Shown: positions 46,248 to 60,208, numbered from the stretch's first letter. The stretch is DNA of 64,000 nt from Rutidosis leptorrhynchoides (GCF_046630445.1 NC_092341.1:8679501-8743500), one strand, 5' to 3'. The notes: generated from the sequence alone by a model not told the origin. A program made the numbers and translations.

Positions 46248-47652
46248 AATGTGTTTTAAGCATAAACATGTGAAATTTAGCACAATTACATAGATTGTAA
46301 CCAAACGCACCTCTGCATCAGACATCTTAACATCACTATCCACTGAAACAGAGCTCTTTTCTTTGAGTTTCAAACCAGCCTTTCTACCATCCTCATCTCT
46401 TAGTTTCTAAAAAGACAAAAAGTTGGAACCCAAATGAAAAAGAAGATCACCCATTAAGGTAGCGTTTGGGATTGCTTATTCAAAAATAAGCAGGTGTCAG
46501 CATGGTTATTTTTAAGCAATTAGTCTTCAAAAGAGTATTACTTTTGCTTATCTGCTGTAAAAATAAGCAATATAAGAAGATAAGCACTTACGATAACCCA
46601 TGCCAAATACCCATGATTAAATCTTAGTCCAATAGCTCGACAACTTAAAATAATAATAATAAGAAATGAAATATAACACTCCCTAACTAATAACCAGACA
46701 TCAGTAGAAAGAAACTGATAAAATAAAGATAAGAGTGTTATACTAATACGTAATACCGTGATAATATTAAAAGCTTCATTAATTAGGTTTGTAAAAATTC
46801 ACATTTTTAATCGGTTCATAATGTAAAAGATACAAACCTGACGAGGAGTTTCCAGCTTTTTGCGAAGATCATCTGAACAAAGATCAAAGATATCCAACTC
46901 TAGTGGATAATCCACTTTCTGAAATTTTCATGAGTGCAAATAGTCAACCGAATCATTAATTTTGTAAAAAAAATAACATACTATAGTAATACTGAGAGCC
47001 AAATATTTCAACTAACATAATTAGTAATTTTTTTGGAGAGAAATTATATGTTTATTACCCTCAAAATCTTCGCTTTCTGATTTGACTCCCTCTTCCAGAA
47101 AAACCGGACAAACTGTATAGTCAAGTACCTTGCATATAGATATAGTTTTTTTAGACTAGAAAGTAACATGTTATCAAATATATTGAATTTCAAGTTTCAA
47201 TCAATAACTAATATGCTAAAGTAGTAGGATGTTACTTTGGCAATCCATTAATGCTAGAATCCTTCAAGTAAACTGCGCTACGTCCCAAAGAAGGCGAAGC
47301 CTTTTCTAGCTCTCCTTTCAGTCCCTGCAAGAAATGATTCACAACATTAATTGATTTAATCAAGTCATCAAACAAAACAGCTTTATTTAAAAGACACATA
47401 TTTTCGTCCTGTAAGGTATTTATGGTGAGATCTCTACTCAAAAGCGAAAAGTTCAACAATTGTCTAACAAAATACTTTTTGCAAGTGCGATTAAGGCCAC
47501 GTTAAACAAGTTAACACAAAATAAATAGTTCACAATAAAGAAAACTACTTTTCCCCCTCACAAATATACACAACATGACCTATCGCGTTAAAAAAAAAAA
47601 AAAAAAAACACGAGGGGATCTCATAAATATAGAAATATGAGAGATAAATATA

Positions 47653-47721
<69 letters not shown>

Positions 47722-50700
47722 CTGAAAATGTTACTTGACACGTGTAATCACTCATCACTTTTAGACTAGAACTTACATGCTTCAGTCCCTCGTGCAAATG
47801 ATTCACCTCGTGTGATATGTGGCATTTAAGAGAATATACTGATTCCGTCTCTAAACTTTCTTCACCACTTTCCGCACAATGCACCCTACAAAAGCAACAT
47901 ACAATCAAATAAAAACCATAATTAAAATTAACATAGATAGTTACATGTAGTCAACCATAACCATATAACAAACTAAAAAAATTGCATTTTAGTTTGACTC
48001 GTTCTATATCTCTCCCAAAAAATTACATATGGTTTATAATTGTGATAATAATCTTTCGACAAGAACTAATAAATCACTTCTACAAATTGGTACCATACAC
48101 AACTATAATTTTCATATAACGTGAAACCAGTAAGTACCTGCTGACAAGGTCAATGCCAAAAAGTTCCTTCACTGTATCAAGATTTACGCTGCACATTTGA
48201 TGAGGATAATGGTTATATATTTAATTGAACACAAACACCACATATTGGAAACCCTCAAGTAAGCTACTGGTTGTTGTAGAAAACAGTTTGATATATGATA
48301 TCATCTGTAAAAATTTTCTATGGTTCATGTTATATATTTTATTGTACACAATCATGTATCTGTATAGTGTTATGACTGTTACCTATGACTAAGAAAATAA
48401 GCATGACCAACATTCACATTAGGTTCAATGTAAATAAAAATACCTAGAATTTGGTGATCTAAGGGCCTGAGAGAGAGTATACAAAATCTGTGTCCAACAT
48501 TCTTCTGCATCCTGACAATTATCAAAGGTAATAAAGACCGGAACTTTGAAAATAAACAGATTCAAGCAAAAAAAAAAAAAAGTTATAGAACTTAGTAAAC
48601 CTGTTGCATAAACGATCCATTATGCAGCTGCCCAAATTGAGGATACTTTTTCCGCAATACCTACAATTATATTCATAAGAAACTACATGATCAAAGAAAT
48701 TTACTAACCGGTAAACAAAACTGAAACCTATTTTCCAACAAAATTTACAAATTAAAGAGTGATGAACAAGGTCTTGCAAGGCAACGTATGCTTGACTACA
48801 GTTGTTGACTAATAAACACTATTAGTAACTATGAAAGGTGATGTATCAGTTACTCTAACCTTGTAACACAACCGTTAGCAACAATTTCAAATCAACAGAG
48901 TTGTATACGCAAGTTTAAAGAGAAAAACTTACCATCCAAAACTGCATTGGTGCCACTGGCTTAACATTCTTATCAAGCTCACTAAACAAGTCTCGAGTTG
49001 CAACAGTCAATAGATGAGAAGACTGATCCAAATCAGTGCTTCTACCAGCCTGTGGATACCTGAGTGATAAAAAAATGCGAAAACTCAGAGTTGAAAATGT
49101 TCATCACTTTTTTCACATAGTATATATTCACTAAAGAGGAAATTCAGACACAAAACTAATCAAGTGATAGAATTCTTCTATATTTATAGTAGGAGTATAA
49201 AGCAGAGATAAGACCAAATTCAATACCAAAAAAAACCAATATCAGTAAGCACAAAAATAATAATGTAGTAGAAAAATGACATTTGGAGACTAAACAGACT
49301 TTAGCTCTGGGACTAAATAACTAACTCGATCAACGCAGACTTTAGCTCTGGGACTGAATGCAAACATTGCATGGTGGAATTCATGTAGCAGGTATTTCCC
49401 AGGTTAAATAATCCAGCAGAATGACCCTGCAGAAATAGTAAGAAGTAGGTCATTTTATCCAAAATATGATAGTATATAACATAAGAGCATTACATAGAAA
49501 TTAATTCAAAAGATTATATGCATCTGCACTTAAATTTAAGAAACCAAGTCCTTTAAAGTGTCAAACTAGACTAATTATACGATCCACCTATCGACTTGGA
49601 TCAAGCTTGGAATAAACACACGAGAAATATCAGAAGTTGAGATGAGTACATATAATATCAGGCAAGTTTCTCAACTTTTATATGTAAATTTACAAATAAG
49701 TAAGGGGAAAATAGAATATATTTCTAATGAAAATTTATGCCAAGCACAAAGACAGTATGGGCGTCGAAAAAGTAAAGAACTTTACCACGGCAACAACTTG
49801 TTCTTCTTCCGGAAGGTCTTCCATAAAGACAGGGCCCTTCTCTGGAGCCTTTACAATCTCGTCAGCAGTTCCCATCATCATTATCTTTTGACCCTGTACA
49901 TAATAAAAGAACAATTTTACCACCAATTTTCAAGGGTGATAAAAAACGTAACTTTTTGGTTAGAAAAAGACTACAACTAAAAAGAAAAGGATTCTATTTG
50001 TTACCTCTTTCACCCCCAACTTCAACCAATCAGAGTCATCCTGGTTCATAGATTAATGCACCTTAACTGTTAGATCTAACAAAGACAAATAATAACTTTA
50101 AAAACTTACTGCGTGCAGAAACAAGGGATTACCTTTAATAATCCACCTTTCATCATTATCTTTTGTCTTTCAGGGGGGACCCCCGTGAGGTCAAACAGCT
50201 GACATTTGAAAACATATGGAGGTTGGGTTGTATCTATCTCCACATCTGAGTATAGCTCTTTTTGCCATTTTACACTCACTGTGATAACAACAAGTAATGA
50301 GAACATTAAGTTAGTACATTCTTATGAAAATCTTTAAACCATGATTTGTAAAGTAAGGGCACCCATGCATACACTATTATGAAATCGTGCCCTTAAAAGT
50401 ATCATGTGAGTGTACTTGATTGCTTAGTTCTCTTTTCTAATAGTAAAAGGCTGTTATAGTTAACAGCAGGACTTATAATAGTAGTAATTATAGGAAGCTA
50501 ATTATGTATAAACTATGGCAGTTGTTACATAAGAACGCTGAGATTTTAAAATCAAATGACTAGACAAGCCCACACAAAACCAATTGATGGAATAATTAAT
50601 ATCAGAAAGTGTGCACCTACTTTTGCACAAATCGCATGCAAGCATAAAAGATGAATGATCAATGGTAAAACAAAAAAAGAACAGTCGGTCAGTATGATTG

Positions 50701-51399
50701 GCTGAAAGGACAAAAATACTGAGCTTTGATAAATTCATGTTCAGATTGCCCCCGGTAGAGAAAAAAAATGCATTTGTTTCGTTATAAATCTCATTCTACT
50801 AGGTGCAAATGTCACCAACGAACACCAAATCAGTAATAGTGACAAAGAATCAAAAAGCATCAACAGAAAGAAACCCTGCTTGTTATACCCACAGCACGTA
50901 TCTCGTTCGTCAACGATGTCAGCTCAATAGAATGGTCAACGAAGTCTAGGATGGCAACTTGGCAGGTAATATTAGAAGCCTCAAATTTTTTTTCTACCTT
51001 ACATGTCTTGCACAAACACACATAAGCATGATCAAACTTATAAATGATTGCAAGATGTATAAGATTCTTTTAGTATCTCTATAACTATGCCTACCTTCCT
51101 TAGTTTATTTCTACGCATTACATCATTAACTTACCAAATCCAGCCCTAGATACAGAGATGAAACACGGCATCAAATCAAATCAGCTTCGGTACATATAAA
51201 TTCAATATCTCAAGTTGCTAACATAAAAAATCGGAAATGAAGAACAATTAGATAAGTTTCATAGATAATCTGACGACTATTGCTTGTGTGTTTATAACAA
51301 ACTGTTGATTAATTAGTGAATGAATGAATGAATGTATAAATTAACATTAATATCAATTGTAAATTGAAGCAGAAATCGATTAAATCTACCTGTCGGCAT
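44839..51399 (-). CDS. UBP6/7-like: Ubiquitin carboxyl-terminal hydrolase, UBP6/UBP7 (USP14-like) type, 18 exons
   Basis: Removes ubiquitin chains, in the family that docks on the 26S proteasome. Exons, in minus order: 51,399-51,390; 50,278-50,133; 50,040-50,005; 49,893-49,786; 49,426-49,326; 49,059-48,933; 48,660-48,601; 48,511-48,444; 48,188-48,138; 47,885-47,777; 47,324-47,236; 47,128-47,059; 46,918-46,838; 46,406-46,311; 46,190-46,142; 45,895-45,776; 45,656-45,582; 44,894-44,839. Every intron is GT-AG, the phases agree, and the sum is 1,452 nt (483 residues), the usual family length. An N-terminal ubiquitin-like domain (about 1-75) precedes the USP domain. The Cys box has C113 in GNTCYMNS. 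The His box has H431 in SADSGHYVAW, and the third catalytic position is in FDDDNP (about 449-450). The C-terminus is GDWHMAYICMYKARTIPM. ATG at 51,399 is followed by a 10-nt first exon, which gene finders easily miss. No disabling mutation seen. UBP6 versus UBP7 cannot be decided. Confidence 0.95.
45193..45465. mobile_element. Probable small MITE in the last UBP intron
   Basis: The ends 'gggtgtgttcgg' and 'accaaacataccc' are imperfect inverted repeats of the kind seen in hAT-like MITEs. The interior contains a direct duplication of 'agttggtagctggatcttatgttttata' (about 45,212-45,268). No clear TSD. Confidence 0.45.
46204..46246. repeat. 43-nt poly-A run in a UBP intron
   Basis: Perfect A run on the plus strand (poly-T in the transcript), 14 nt from the acceptor side of exon 15. 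In that place it would lie in the intron upstream of exon 15 and could act as, or interfere with, the polypyrimidine tract. Confidence 0.9.
46455..46615. mobile_element. Probable small MITE in a UBP intron
   Basis: 'ggtagcgtttggga' at one end and 'cccatgccaaatacc' at the other, with internal inverse repeats of 'gcttattcaaaaataagc'-type. Resembles hAT-like MITEs. TSD not clear. Confidence 0.4.
47650..47722. repeat. (TA)n microsatellite in a UBP intron
   Basis: About 70 bp of TA, between exons 10 and 11. Confidence 0.95.
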
Positions 51400-52302
51400 A
51401 ATTAGGGCAAGGTTTTTAGTGTTGAAGCGATCGAGCGGGAGCGGGAACGGAAGAGATGCGTTTGTTGTGGTGTTTGCTTGGAAGAAAGGGCAACGATAAC
51501 TGAAAGACTAATTTAGAAAAATCCAAATAAGAGAATCCAGATAAATAAATGTAAATAGTTTTCGAAGCCTGGAGTTCGATTTCAATATATTTTATTGCGT
51601 TTAGTTTGTAAAATTATTTCGTCGCTAACGATGATGTCGTTGAAGCGCAACTCGAGTCGAACTAAAAAGTATAGATTTAAATGTTATTTCTAATTAACAA
51701 TATATGTGCATCTCTGCGTTTCGCCATGGAATTGTCGACTTTTAAAAATTTAACGCAAAATCAACGTGTATGAAAAGTTCCCCAAATATTTAGCGTTTTT
51801 TTAAAAACATCCGTTTTGCGCATAGTTAGTGACATTGTGTTCCTAAAATTATTTCGAGTTTAACGATGGTGTCGGAAAAATTTAACTCGTTGCGAGCGAG
51901 AAGATATGACTCGTTGAATATTTTGTTAGAGTTTATTTAATATTTTTTATAAAAATGGTTATTTGACACTTTACCTCGTTTAAGGGGTCCATTTGAATTT
52001 TTGATAAAAGTGTGGGTAGCTTTGTTGGTGAAATGAAATTTAGTTAAAATTAAAAAGTGAAAAGTCGGAAAAATCCTTAGTTACTATTCATAGTTTGAAT
52101 TTTTGGTTGGAGTTTATTTAAGATTTTTTATGAAAATAGTTATTTGACACTTTACCCCCTGTTTAAGGGGTACATTTGAATTTTTGATAAAAGTGTGAAT
52201 GAAATTTAGTTAAAATTTAAAAAAAAAAAGTCAAAAGGCAAAAAAATCCTTAGTTACTATTCATAGGTTTTTGTCTATTAAATATATGTATAATATAATA
52301 TC
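51400..52302. other. UBP upstream region; tandem ~180-bp repeat at 51,940-52,265
   Basis: 51,400-51,500 would be the UBP leader. From about 51,940 two units share 'ttatttgacactttacc', 'tttgaatttttgataaaagtgtg', 'gaaatttagttaaaatt' and 'aaatccttagttactattcatag' in the same order. 51,600-51,905 resembles, in inverse orientation, sequence near 29,060-29,130. No clear TATA box is assigned. Confidence 0.5.
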
Positions 52303-55300
52303 TGAAATGTCCCGTTCTTATTGATTAAAAACGTTCCATATTAATTGATTTCGTTGCGAGGTTTTGACCTCTATATGAGACGTTTTTCAAAGACTGCATT
52401 CATTTTTAAAACAAACCATAACCTTTATTTCATAAATAAAGGTTTAAAAAGCTTTACGTAGATTATCAAATAATGATAATCTAAAATATCCTGTTTACAC
52501 ACGACCATTACATAATGGTTTACAATACAAATATGTTACATCGAAATCAGTTTCTTGAATGCAGTTTTTACACAATATCATACAAACATGGACGCCAAAT
52601 CTTGTCCTTATTTTAGTATGCAACAGCGGAAGCTCTTAATATTCACCTGAGAATAAAGATGCTTTAAACGTCAACAAAAATGTTGGTGAGTTATAGGTTT
52701 AACCTATATATATCAAATCATAATAATAGACCACAAGATTTCATATTTCAATACACATCCCATACATAGAGATAAAAATCATTCATATAGTGAACACCTG
52801 GTAATCGACATTAACAAGATGCATATATAAGAATATCCCCATCATTCCGGGACACCCTTCGGATATGATATAAATTTCGAAGTACTAAAGCATCCGGTAC
52901 TTTGGATGGGGTTTGTTAGACCCAATAGATCTATCTTTAGGATTCGCGTGTCAATTAGGATGTCTGTTCCCTAATTCTTAGATTACCAGACTTAATAAAA
53001 AGGGGCATATTCGATTTCGATAATTCAACCATAGAATGTAGTTTCACGTACTTGTGTCTATTTTGTAAATCATTTATAAAACCTGCATGTATTCTCATCC
53101 CAAAAATATTAGATTTTAAAAGTGGGACTATAACTCACTTTCACAGATTTTTACTTCGTCGGGAAGTAAGACTTGGCCACTGGTTGATTCACGAACCTAT
53201 AACAATATATACATATATATCAAAGTATGTTCAAAATATATTTACAAAACTTTTAATATATTTTGATGTTTTAAGTTTATTAAGTCAGCTGTCCTCGTTA
53301 GTAACCTACAACTAGTTGTCCACAGTTAGATGTACAGAAATAAATCGATAAATATTATCTTGAATCAATCCACGACCCAGTGTATACGTATCTCAGTATT
53401 GATCACAACTCAAACTATATATATTTTGGAATCAACCTCAACCCTGTATAGCTAACTCCAACATTCACATATAGAGTGTCTATGGTTGTTCCGAAATATA
53501 TATAGATGTGTCGACATGATAGGTCGAAACATTGTATACGTGTCTATGGTATCTCAAGATTACATAATATACAATACAAGTTGATTAAGTTATGGTTGGA
53601 ATAGATTTGTTACCAATTTTCACGTAGCTAAAATGAGAAAAATTATCCAATCTTGTTTTACCCATAACTTCTTCATTTTAAATCCGTTTTGAGTGAATCA
53701 AATTGCTATGGTTTCATATTGAACTCTATTTTATGAATCTAAACAGAAAAGTATAGGTTTATAGTCGGAAAAATAAGTTACAAGTTGTTTTTGTAAAGGT
53801 AGTCATTTCAGTCTAAAGAACGACGTCTAGATGACCATTTTAGAAAACATACTTCCACTTTGAGTTTAACCATAATTTTTGGATATAGTTTCATGTTCAT
53901 AATAAAAATCATTTTCTCAGAATAACAACTTTTAAATCAAAGTTTATCATAGTTTTTAATTAACTAACCCAAAACAGCCCGCGGTGTTACTACGACGGCG
54001 TAAATCCGGTTTTACGGTGTTTTTCGTGTTTCCAGGTTTTAAATCATTAAGTTAGCATATCATATAGATATAGAACATGTGTTTAGTTTATTTTAAAAGT
54101 CAAGTTAGAAGGATTAACTTTTGTTTGCGAACAAGTTTAGAATTAACTAAACTATGTTCTAGTGATTACAAGTTTAAACCTTCGAATAAGATAGCTTTAT
54201 ATGTATGAATCGAATGATGTTATGAACATCATTACTACCTTAAGTTCCTTGGATAAACCTACTGGAAAAGAGAAAAATAGATCTAGCTTCAATGGATCCT
54301 TGGATGGCTCGAAGTTCTTGAAGCAGAATCATGACACGAAAACAAGTTCAAGTAAGATCATCACTTGAAATAAGATTGTTATAGTTATAGAAATTGAACC
54401 AAAGTTTGAATATGATTATTACCTTGTATTAGAATGATAACCTACTGTAAGAAACAAATATTTCTTGAGGTTGGATGATCACCTTACAAGATTGGAAGTG
54501 AGCTAGCAAACTTGAAAGTATTCTTGATTTTATGAAACTAGAACTTTTGGAATTTATGAAGAACACTTAGAACTTGAAGATAGAACTTGAGAGAGATCAA
54601 TTAGATGAATAAAATTGAAGAATGAAAGTGTTTGTAGGTGTTTTTGGTCGTTGGTGTATGGATTAGATATAAAGGATATGTAATTTTGTTTTCATGTAAA
54701 TAAGTCATGAATGATTACTCATATTTTTGTAATTTTATGAGATATTTCATGCTAGTTGCCAAATGATGGTTCCCACATGTGTTAGGTGACTCACATGGGC
54801 TGCTAAGAGCTGATCATTGGAGTGTATATACCAATAGTACATACATCTAAAAGCTGTGTATTGTACGAGTACGAATACGGGTGCATACGAGTAGAATTGT
54901 TGATGAAACTGAACGAGGATGTAATTGTAAGCATTTTTGTTAAGTAGAAGTATTTTGATAAGTGTATTGAAGTCTTTCAAAAGTGTATAAATACATATTA
55001 AAATACTACATGTATATATATTTTAACTGAGTCGTTAAGTCATCGTTAGTCGTTACATGTAAGTGTTGTTTTGAAACCTTTAGGTTAACGATCTTGTTAA
55101 ATGTTGTTAACCCAATGTTTATAATATCAAATGAGATTTTAAATTATTATATTATCATGATATTATCATGTATGAATATCTCTTAATATGATATATATAC
55201 ATTAAATGTCTTTACAACGATAATCGTTACATATATGTCTCGTTTAAAAATCATTAAGTTAGTAGTCTTGTTTTTACATATGTAGTTCATTGTTAATATA

Positions 55301-55556
55301 CTTAATGATATATTTACTTATCATAGTATCATGTTAACTATATATATATATCCATATATATGTCATCATATAGTTTTTACAAGTTTTAACGTTCGTGAAT
55401 CACCGGTCAACTTGGGTGGTCAATTGTCTATATGAAACATATTTCAATTAATCAAGTCTTAACAAGTTTGATTGCTTAACATGTTGGAAACATTTAATCA
55501 TGTAAATATCAATCTCAATTAATATATATAAACATGGAAAAGTTCGGGTCACTACA
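52303..55556 (-). repeat. Complete chromovirus LTR, minus orientation (L1)
   Basis: 3,254 bp, minus-strand ends TGTAGTGACCCG ... CGGGACATTTCA. It is the 3' LTR of the minus-strand element, since the polypurine/TTTCG(A/G)GACGAAATTT block and pol lie at its 5' side (55,557 onward). The recurring small ORFs in it (about 77 and 87 codons, also in L2 and L3) are not genes. Confidence 0.93.
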
Positions 55557-55591
55557 GTACCTACCCGTTAAATAAATTTCGTCCCGAAATT

Positions 55592-56989
55592 TTAAGCTGT
55601 TGAAGGTGTTGACGAATCTTCTGGAAATAGATGCGGGTATTTCTTTTTTATCTGATCTTCACGCTCCCAGGTGAAATCGGGTCCTCTATGAGCATTCCAT
55701 CGAACCTTAACAATTGGTATCTTGTTTTGCTTAAGTCTTTTAACCTCACGATCCATTATTTCGACGGGTTCTTCGATGAATTGAAGTTTTTCGTTGATTT
55801 GGATTTCATCTAACGGAATAGTGAGATCTTCTTTAGCAAAACATTTCTTCAAATTCGAGACGTGGAAAGTGTTATGTACAGCCGCGAGTTGTTGAGGTAA
55901 ATCAAGTCGGTAAGCTACTGGTCCGACACGATCAATAATCTTGAATGGTCCAATATACCTTGGATTTAATTTCCCTCGTTTACCAAATCGAACAACGCCT
56001 TTCCAAGGTGCAACTTTAAGCATGACCATCTCTCCAATTTCAAATTCTATATCTTTTCTTTTAATGTCAGCGTAGCTCTTTTGTCGACTTTGGGCGGTTT
56101 TCAACCGTTGTTGAATTTGGATGATCTTCTCGGTAGTTTCTTGTATAATCTCCGGACCCGTAATCTGTCTATCCCCCACTTCACTCCAACAAATCGGAGA
56201 CCTGCACTTTCTACCATAAAGTGCTTCAAACAGCGCCATCTCAATGCTTGAATGGTAGCTGTTGTTGTAGGAAAATTCTGCTAACGGTAGATGTCGATCC
56301 CAACTGTTTCCGAAATCAATAACACATGCTCGTAGCATGTCTTCAAGCGTTTGTATCGTCCTTTCACTCTGCCCATCAGTTTGTGGATGATAGGCAGTAC
56401 TCATGTCTAGACGAGTTCCTAATGCTTGCTGTAATGTCTGCCAGAATCTTGAAATAAATCTGCCATCCCTATCAGAGATAATAGAGATTGGTATTCCATG
56501 TCTAGAGACGACTTCCTTCAAATACAGTCGTGCTAACTTCTCCATCTTGTCATCTTCTCTTATTGGTAGGAAGTGTGCTGATTTGGTGAGACGATCAACT
56601 ATTACCCAAATAGTATCAAAACCACTTGCAGTCCTTGGCAATTTAGTGATGAAATCCATGGTAATGTTTTCCCATTTCCATTCCGGGATTTCGGGTTGTT
56701 GAAGTAGACCTGATGGTTTCTGATGCTCAGCTTTGACCTTAGAACACGTCAAACATTCTCCTACGTATTTAGCAACATCGGCTTTCATACCCGGCCACCA
56801 AAAATGTTTCTTAAGATCCTTGTACATCTTTCCCGTTCCAGGATGTATTGAGTATCTGGTTTTATGAGCTTCTCTAAGTACCATTTCTCTCATATCTCCA
56901 AATTTTGGTACCCAAATTCTTTCTGCCCTATACCGGGTTCCGTCTTCCCGAATATTAAGATGGGTTATCAATTCATATGGAAAGTTAAT
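55592..56989 (-). pseudogene. Ty3/gypsy chromovirus integrase and chromodomain, 5'-truncated (minus)
   Basis: Open for about 465 residues. The H-H-C-C finger ([10 protein letters not shown] ... [12 protein letters not shown]) is followed by the integrase core with catalytic Asp in TMDFIT, Asp in ISDRDGRF and Glu in DGQSER. After the core come the [16 protein letters not shown] barrel-like segment and a chromodomain-like tail ([18 protein letters not shown] ... FTWEREDQI). Chromodomains steer insertion toward chromatin marks. The frame enters through foreign sequence at about 56,990, so protease, RT and RNase H are missing. No stop occurs in what remains. This matches the Tekay/Del style of chromovirus, judged from the domain order only. 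Confidence 0.92.
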
Positions 56990-57368
56990 ATTAAATCCAA
57001 GGTATATTGGACCATTCAAGATTATTGATCGTGTCGGACCAGTAGCTTACCGACTTGAGTTACCTCAACAACTCGCGGCTGTACATAACACTTTCCACGT
57101 CTCGAATTTGAAGAAATGTTTTGCTAAAGAAGATCTCACTATTCCGTTAGATGAAATCCAAATCAACGAAAAACTCCAATTCATCGAAGAACCCGTCGAA
57201 ATAATGGATCGTGAGGTTAAAAGACTTAAGCAAAACAAGATACCAATTGTTAAGGTTCGATGGAATGATCGTAGAGGACCCGAGTTCACCTGGGAGCGTG
57301 AAGATCAGATGAAGAAGAAATACCCGCATCTATTTCCAGAAGATTCGTCAACACCTTCAACAACTTAA
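56990..57368 (+). pseudogene. Chromovirus pol tail with chromodomain (plus)
   Basis: Begins at [15 protein letters not shown] and ends DSSTPSTT with a stop at 57,366-57,368. It is the plus-strand counterpart of 55,592-55,985, differing by few residues (NDRRGPEF versus NAHRGPDF). It is followed by the TTTCGAGACGAAATTT block and L2. Confidence 0.9.
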
Positions 57369-57403
57369 AATTTCGAGACGAAATTTATTTAACGGGTAGG
57401 TAC

Positions 57404-60208
57404 TGTAGTGACCCGAACTTTTCCATGTTTATATATATTAATTGAGATTGATATTTACATAATTAAATGTTTCCAACATGTTAAGCAATCAAACTTGTTA
57501 AGACTTGATTAATTGAAATAGGTTTCATATAGACAATTGACCACCCAAGTTGACCGGTGATTCACGAACGTTAAAACTTGTAAAAACTATACGATGACAT
57601 ATATATGGTTATATATATATATAGTTAACATGATTTTATTATAAGTATGTATCTCATTAGGTATTTTAACAATGAGTTATATACATAAAAATGAGACTAT
57701 TAATTTAAGAAACTCGAAAACGATATATATAACGATTATCGTTATAACAACGTCTTACTAGGTACATATGAATCATATTAAGATATTGATACACTTGGTT
57801 AATTATGTTAAATGATAAGTAAATATATTATTAAGTGTATTAACAATGAAATACATATGTAAAAATAAGACTACTAACTTAATGATTTCGAAACGAGACA
57901 TATATGTAACGATTATCGTTGTAACGACATTTAACTGTATATATATCATACTAAGATATATTATATATCATAATATCATGATAATATAACAATTTAACAT
58001 CTCATTTGTTATAATAAATAATGGGTTAACAACATTCAACAAGATCGTTAACCTAAAGGTTTCAAAACAACATTTACATGTAACGACTAACGATGACTTA
58101 ACGACTCAGTTAAAATGTATATACATGTAGTGTTTTAATATGTATTCATACACTTTTGAAAGACTTTAAGACACTTATCAAAATACTTCTACTTAACAAA
58201 AATGCTTACAATTACATCCTCGTTCAGTTTCATCAACAATTCTACTCGTATGCACCTGTATTCGTACTCGTACAATACACAGCTTTTAGATATATGTACT
58301 ATTGGTATATACACTCCAATGATCAGCTCTTAGCAGCCCATGTGAGTCACCTAACACATGTGGGAACCATCATTTGGCAACTAGCATGAAATATCTCATA
58401 AAATTATAAAAATATGAGTAATCATTCATGACTTATTTACATGAAAACAAAATTACATATCCTTTATATCTAATCCATACACCAACGACCAAAAACACCT
58501 ACAAACACTTTCATTCTTCAATTTTCTTCATCTAATTGATCTCTCTCAAGTTCTATCTTCAAGTTCTAAGTGTTCTTCATATATTCTACAAGTTCTAGTT
58601 ACATAAAATCAAGAATACTTTCAAGTTTGCTAGCTCACTTCCAATCTTGTAAGGTGATCATCCAACCTCAAGAAATCTTTGTTTCTTACAGTAGGTTATC
58701 ATTATAATACAAGGTAATAATCATATTCAAACTTTGGTTCAATTTCTATAACTATAACAATCTTATTTCAAGTGATGATCTTACTTGAACTTGTTTTCGT
58801 GTCATGATTCTACTTCAAGAACTTCGAGCCATCCAAGGATCCGTTGAAGCTAGATCCATTTTTCTCTTTTCCAGTAGGTTTATCCAAGGAACTTAAGGTA
58901 GTAATGATGTTCATAACATCATTCGATTCATACATATAAAGCTATCTTATTCGAAGGTTTAAACTTGTAATCACTAGAACATAGTTTAGTTAATTCTAAA
59001 CTTGTTCGCAAACAAAAGTTAATCCTTCTAACTTGACTTTTAAAATCAACTAAACACATGTTCTATATCTATATGATATGCTAACTTAATGATTTAAAAC
59101 CTGGAAACACGAAAAACACCGTAAAACCGGATTTACGCCGTCGTAGTAACACCGCGGGCTGTTTTGGGTTAGTTAATTAAAAACTATGATAAACTTAGAT
59201 TTAAAAGTTGTTATTCTGAGAAAATGATTTTTATTATGAACATGAAACTATATCCAAAAATTATGGTTAAACTCAAAGTGGAAGTATGTTTTCTAAAATG
59301 GTCATCTAGACGTCGTTCTTTCGACTGAAATGACTACCTTTACAAAAACGACTTGTAACTTATTTTTCCGACTATAAACCTATACTTTTTCTGTTTAGAT
59401 TCATAAAATAGAGTTCAATATGAAACCATAGCAATTTGATTCACTCAAAACGGATTTAAAATGAAGAAGTTATGGGTAAAACAAGATTGGATAATTTTTC
59501 TCATTTTAGCTACGTGAAAATTGGTAACAAATCTATTCCAACCATAACTTAATCAACTTGTATTGTATATTATGTAATCTTGAGATACCATAGACACGTA
59601 TACAATGTTTCAACCTATCATGTCGACACATCTATATATATTTCGGAACAACCATAGACACTCTATATGTGAATGTTGGAGTTAGCTATACATGGTTGAG
59701 GTTGATTCCAAAATATATATAGTTTGAGTTGTGATCAATACTGAGATACGTATACACTGGGTCGTGGATTGATTCAAGATAATATTTATCGATTTATTTC
59801 TGTACATCTAACTGTGGACAACTAGTTGTAGGTTACTAACAAGGACAGCTGACTTAATAAACTTAAAACATCAAAATATATTAAAAGTGTTGTAAATATA
59901 TTTTGAACATACTTTGATATATATGTATATATTGTTATAGGTTCGTGAATCAACCAGCGGCCAAGTCTTACTTCCCGACGAAGTAAAAATCTGTGAAAGT
60001 GAGTTATAGTCCCACTTTTAAAATCTAATATTTTTGGGATGAGAATACATGCAGGTTTTATAAATGATTTACAAAATAGACACAAGTACGTGAAACTACA
60101 TTCTATGGTTGAATTATCAAAATCGAATATGCCCCTTTTTATTAAGTCTGGTAATCTAAGAATTAGGGAACAGACACCCTAATTGACGCGAATCCTAAAG
60201 ATAGATCT
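57404..60208 (+). repeat. LTR L2 (3' end missing)
   Basis: Starts TGTAGTGACCCG right after the polypurine region and matches L1 inverted and L3 direct. It stops at 'aaagatagatct' (60,208), where L3 continues 'attgggcttaac'; the last ~450 bp are lost. It has about 200 extra bp near 57,640-57,850 relative to L3, apparently a diverged tandem duplication of the 'acgattatcgtt' block. Confidence 0.9.
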
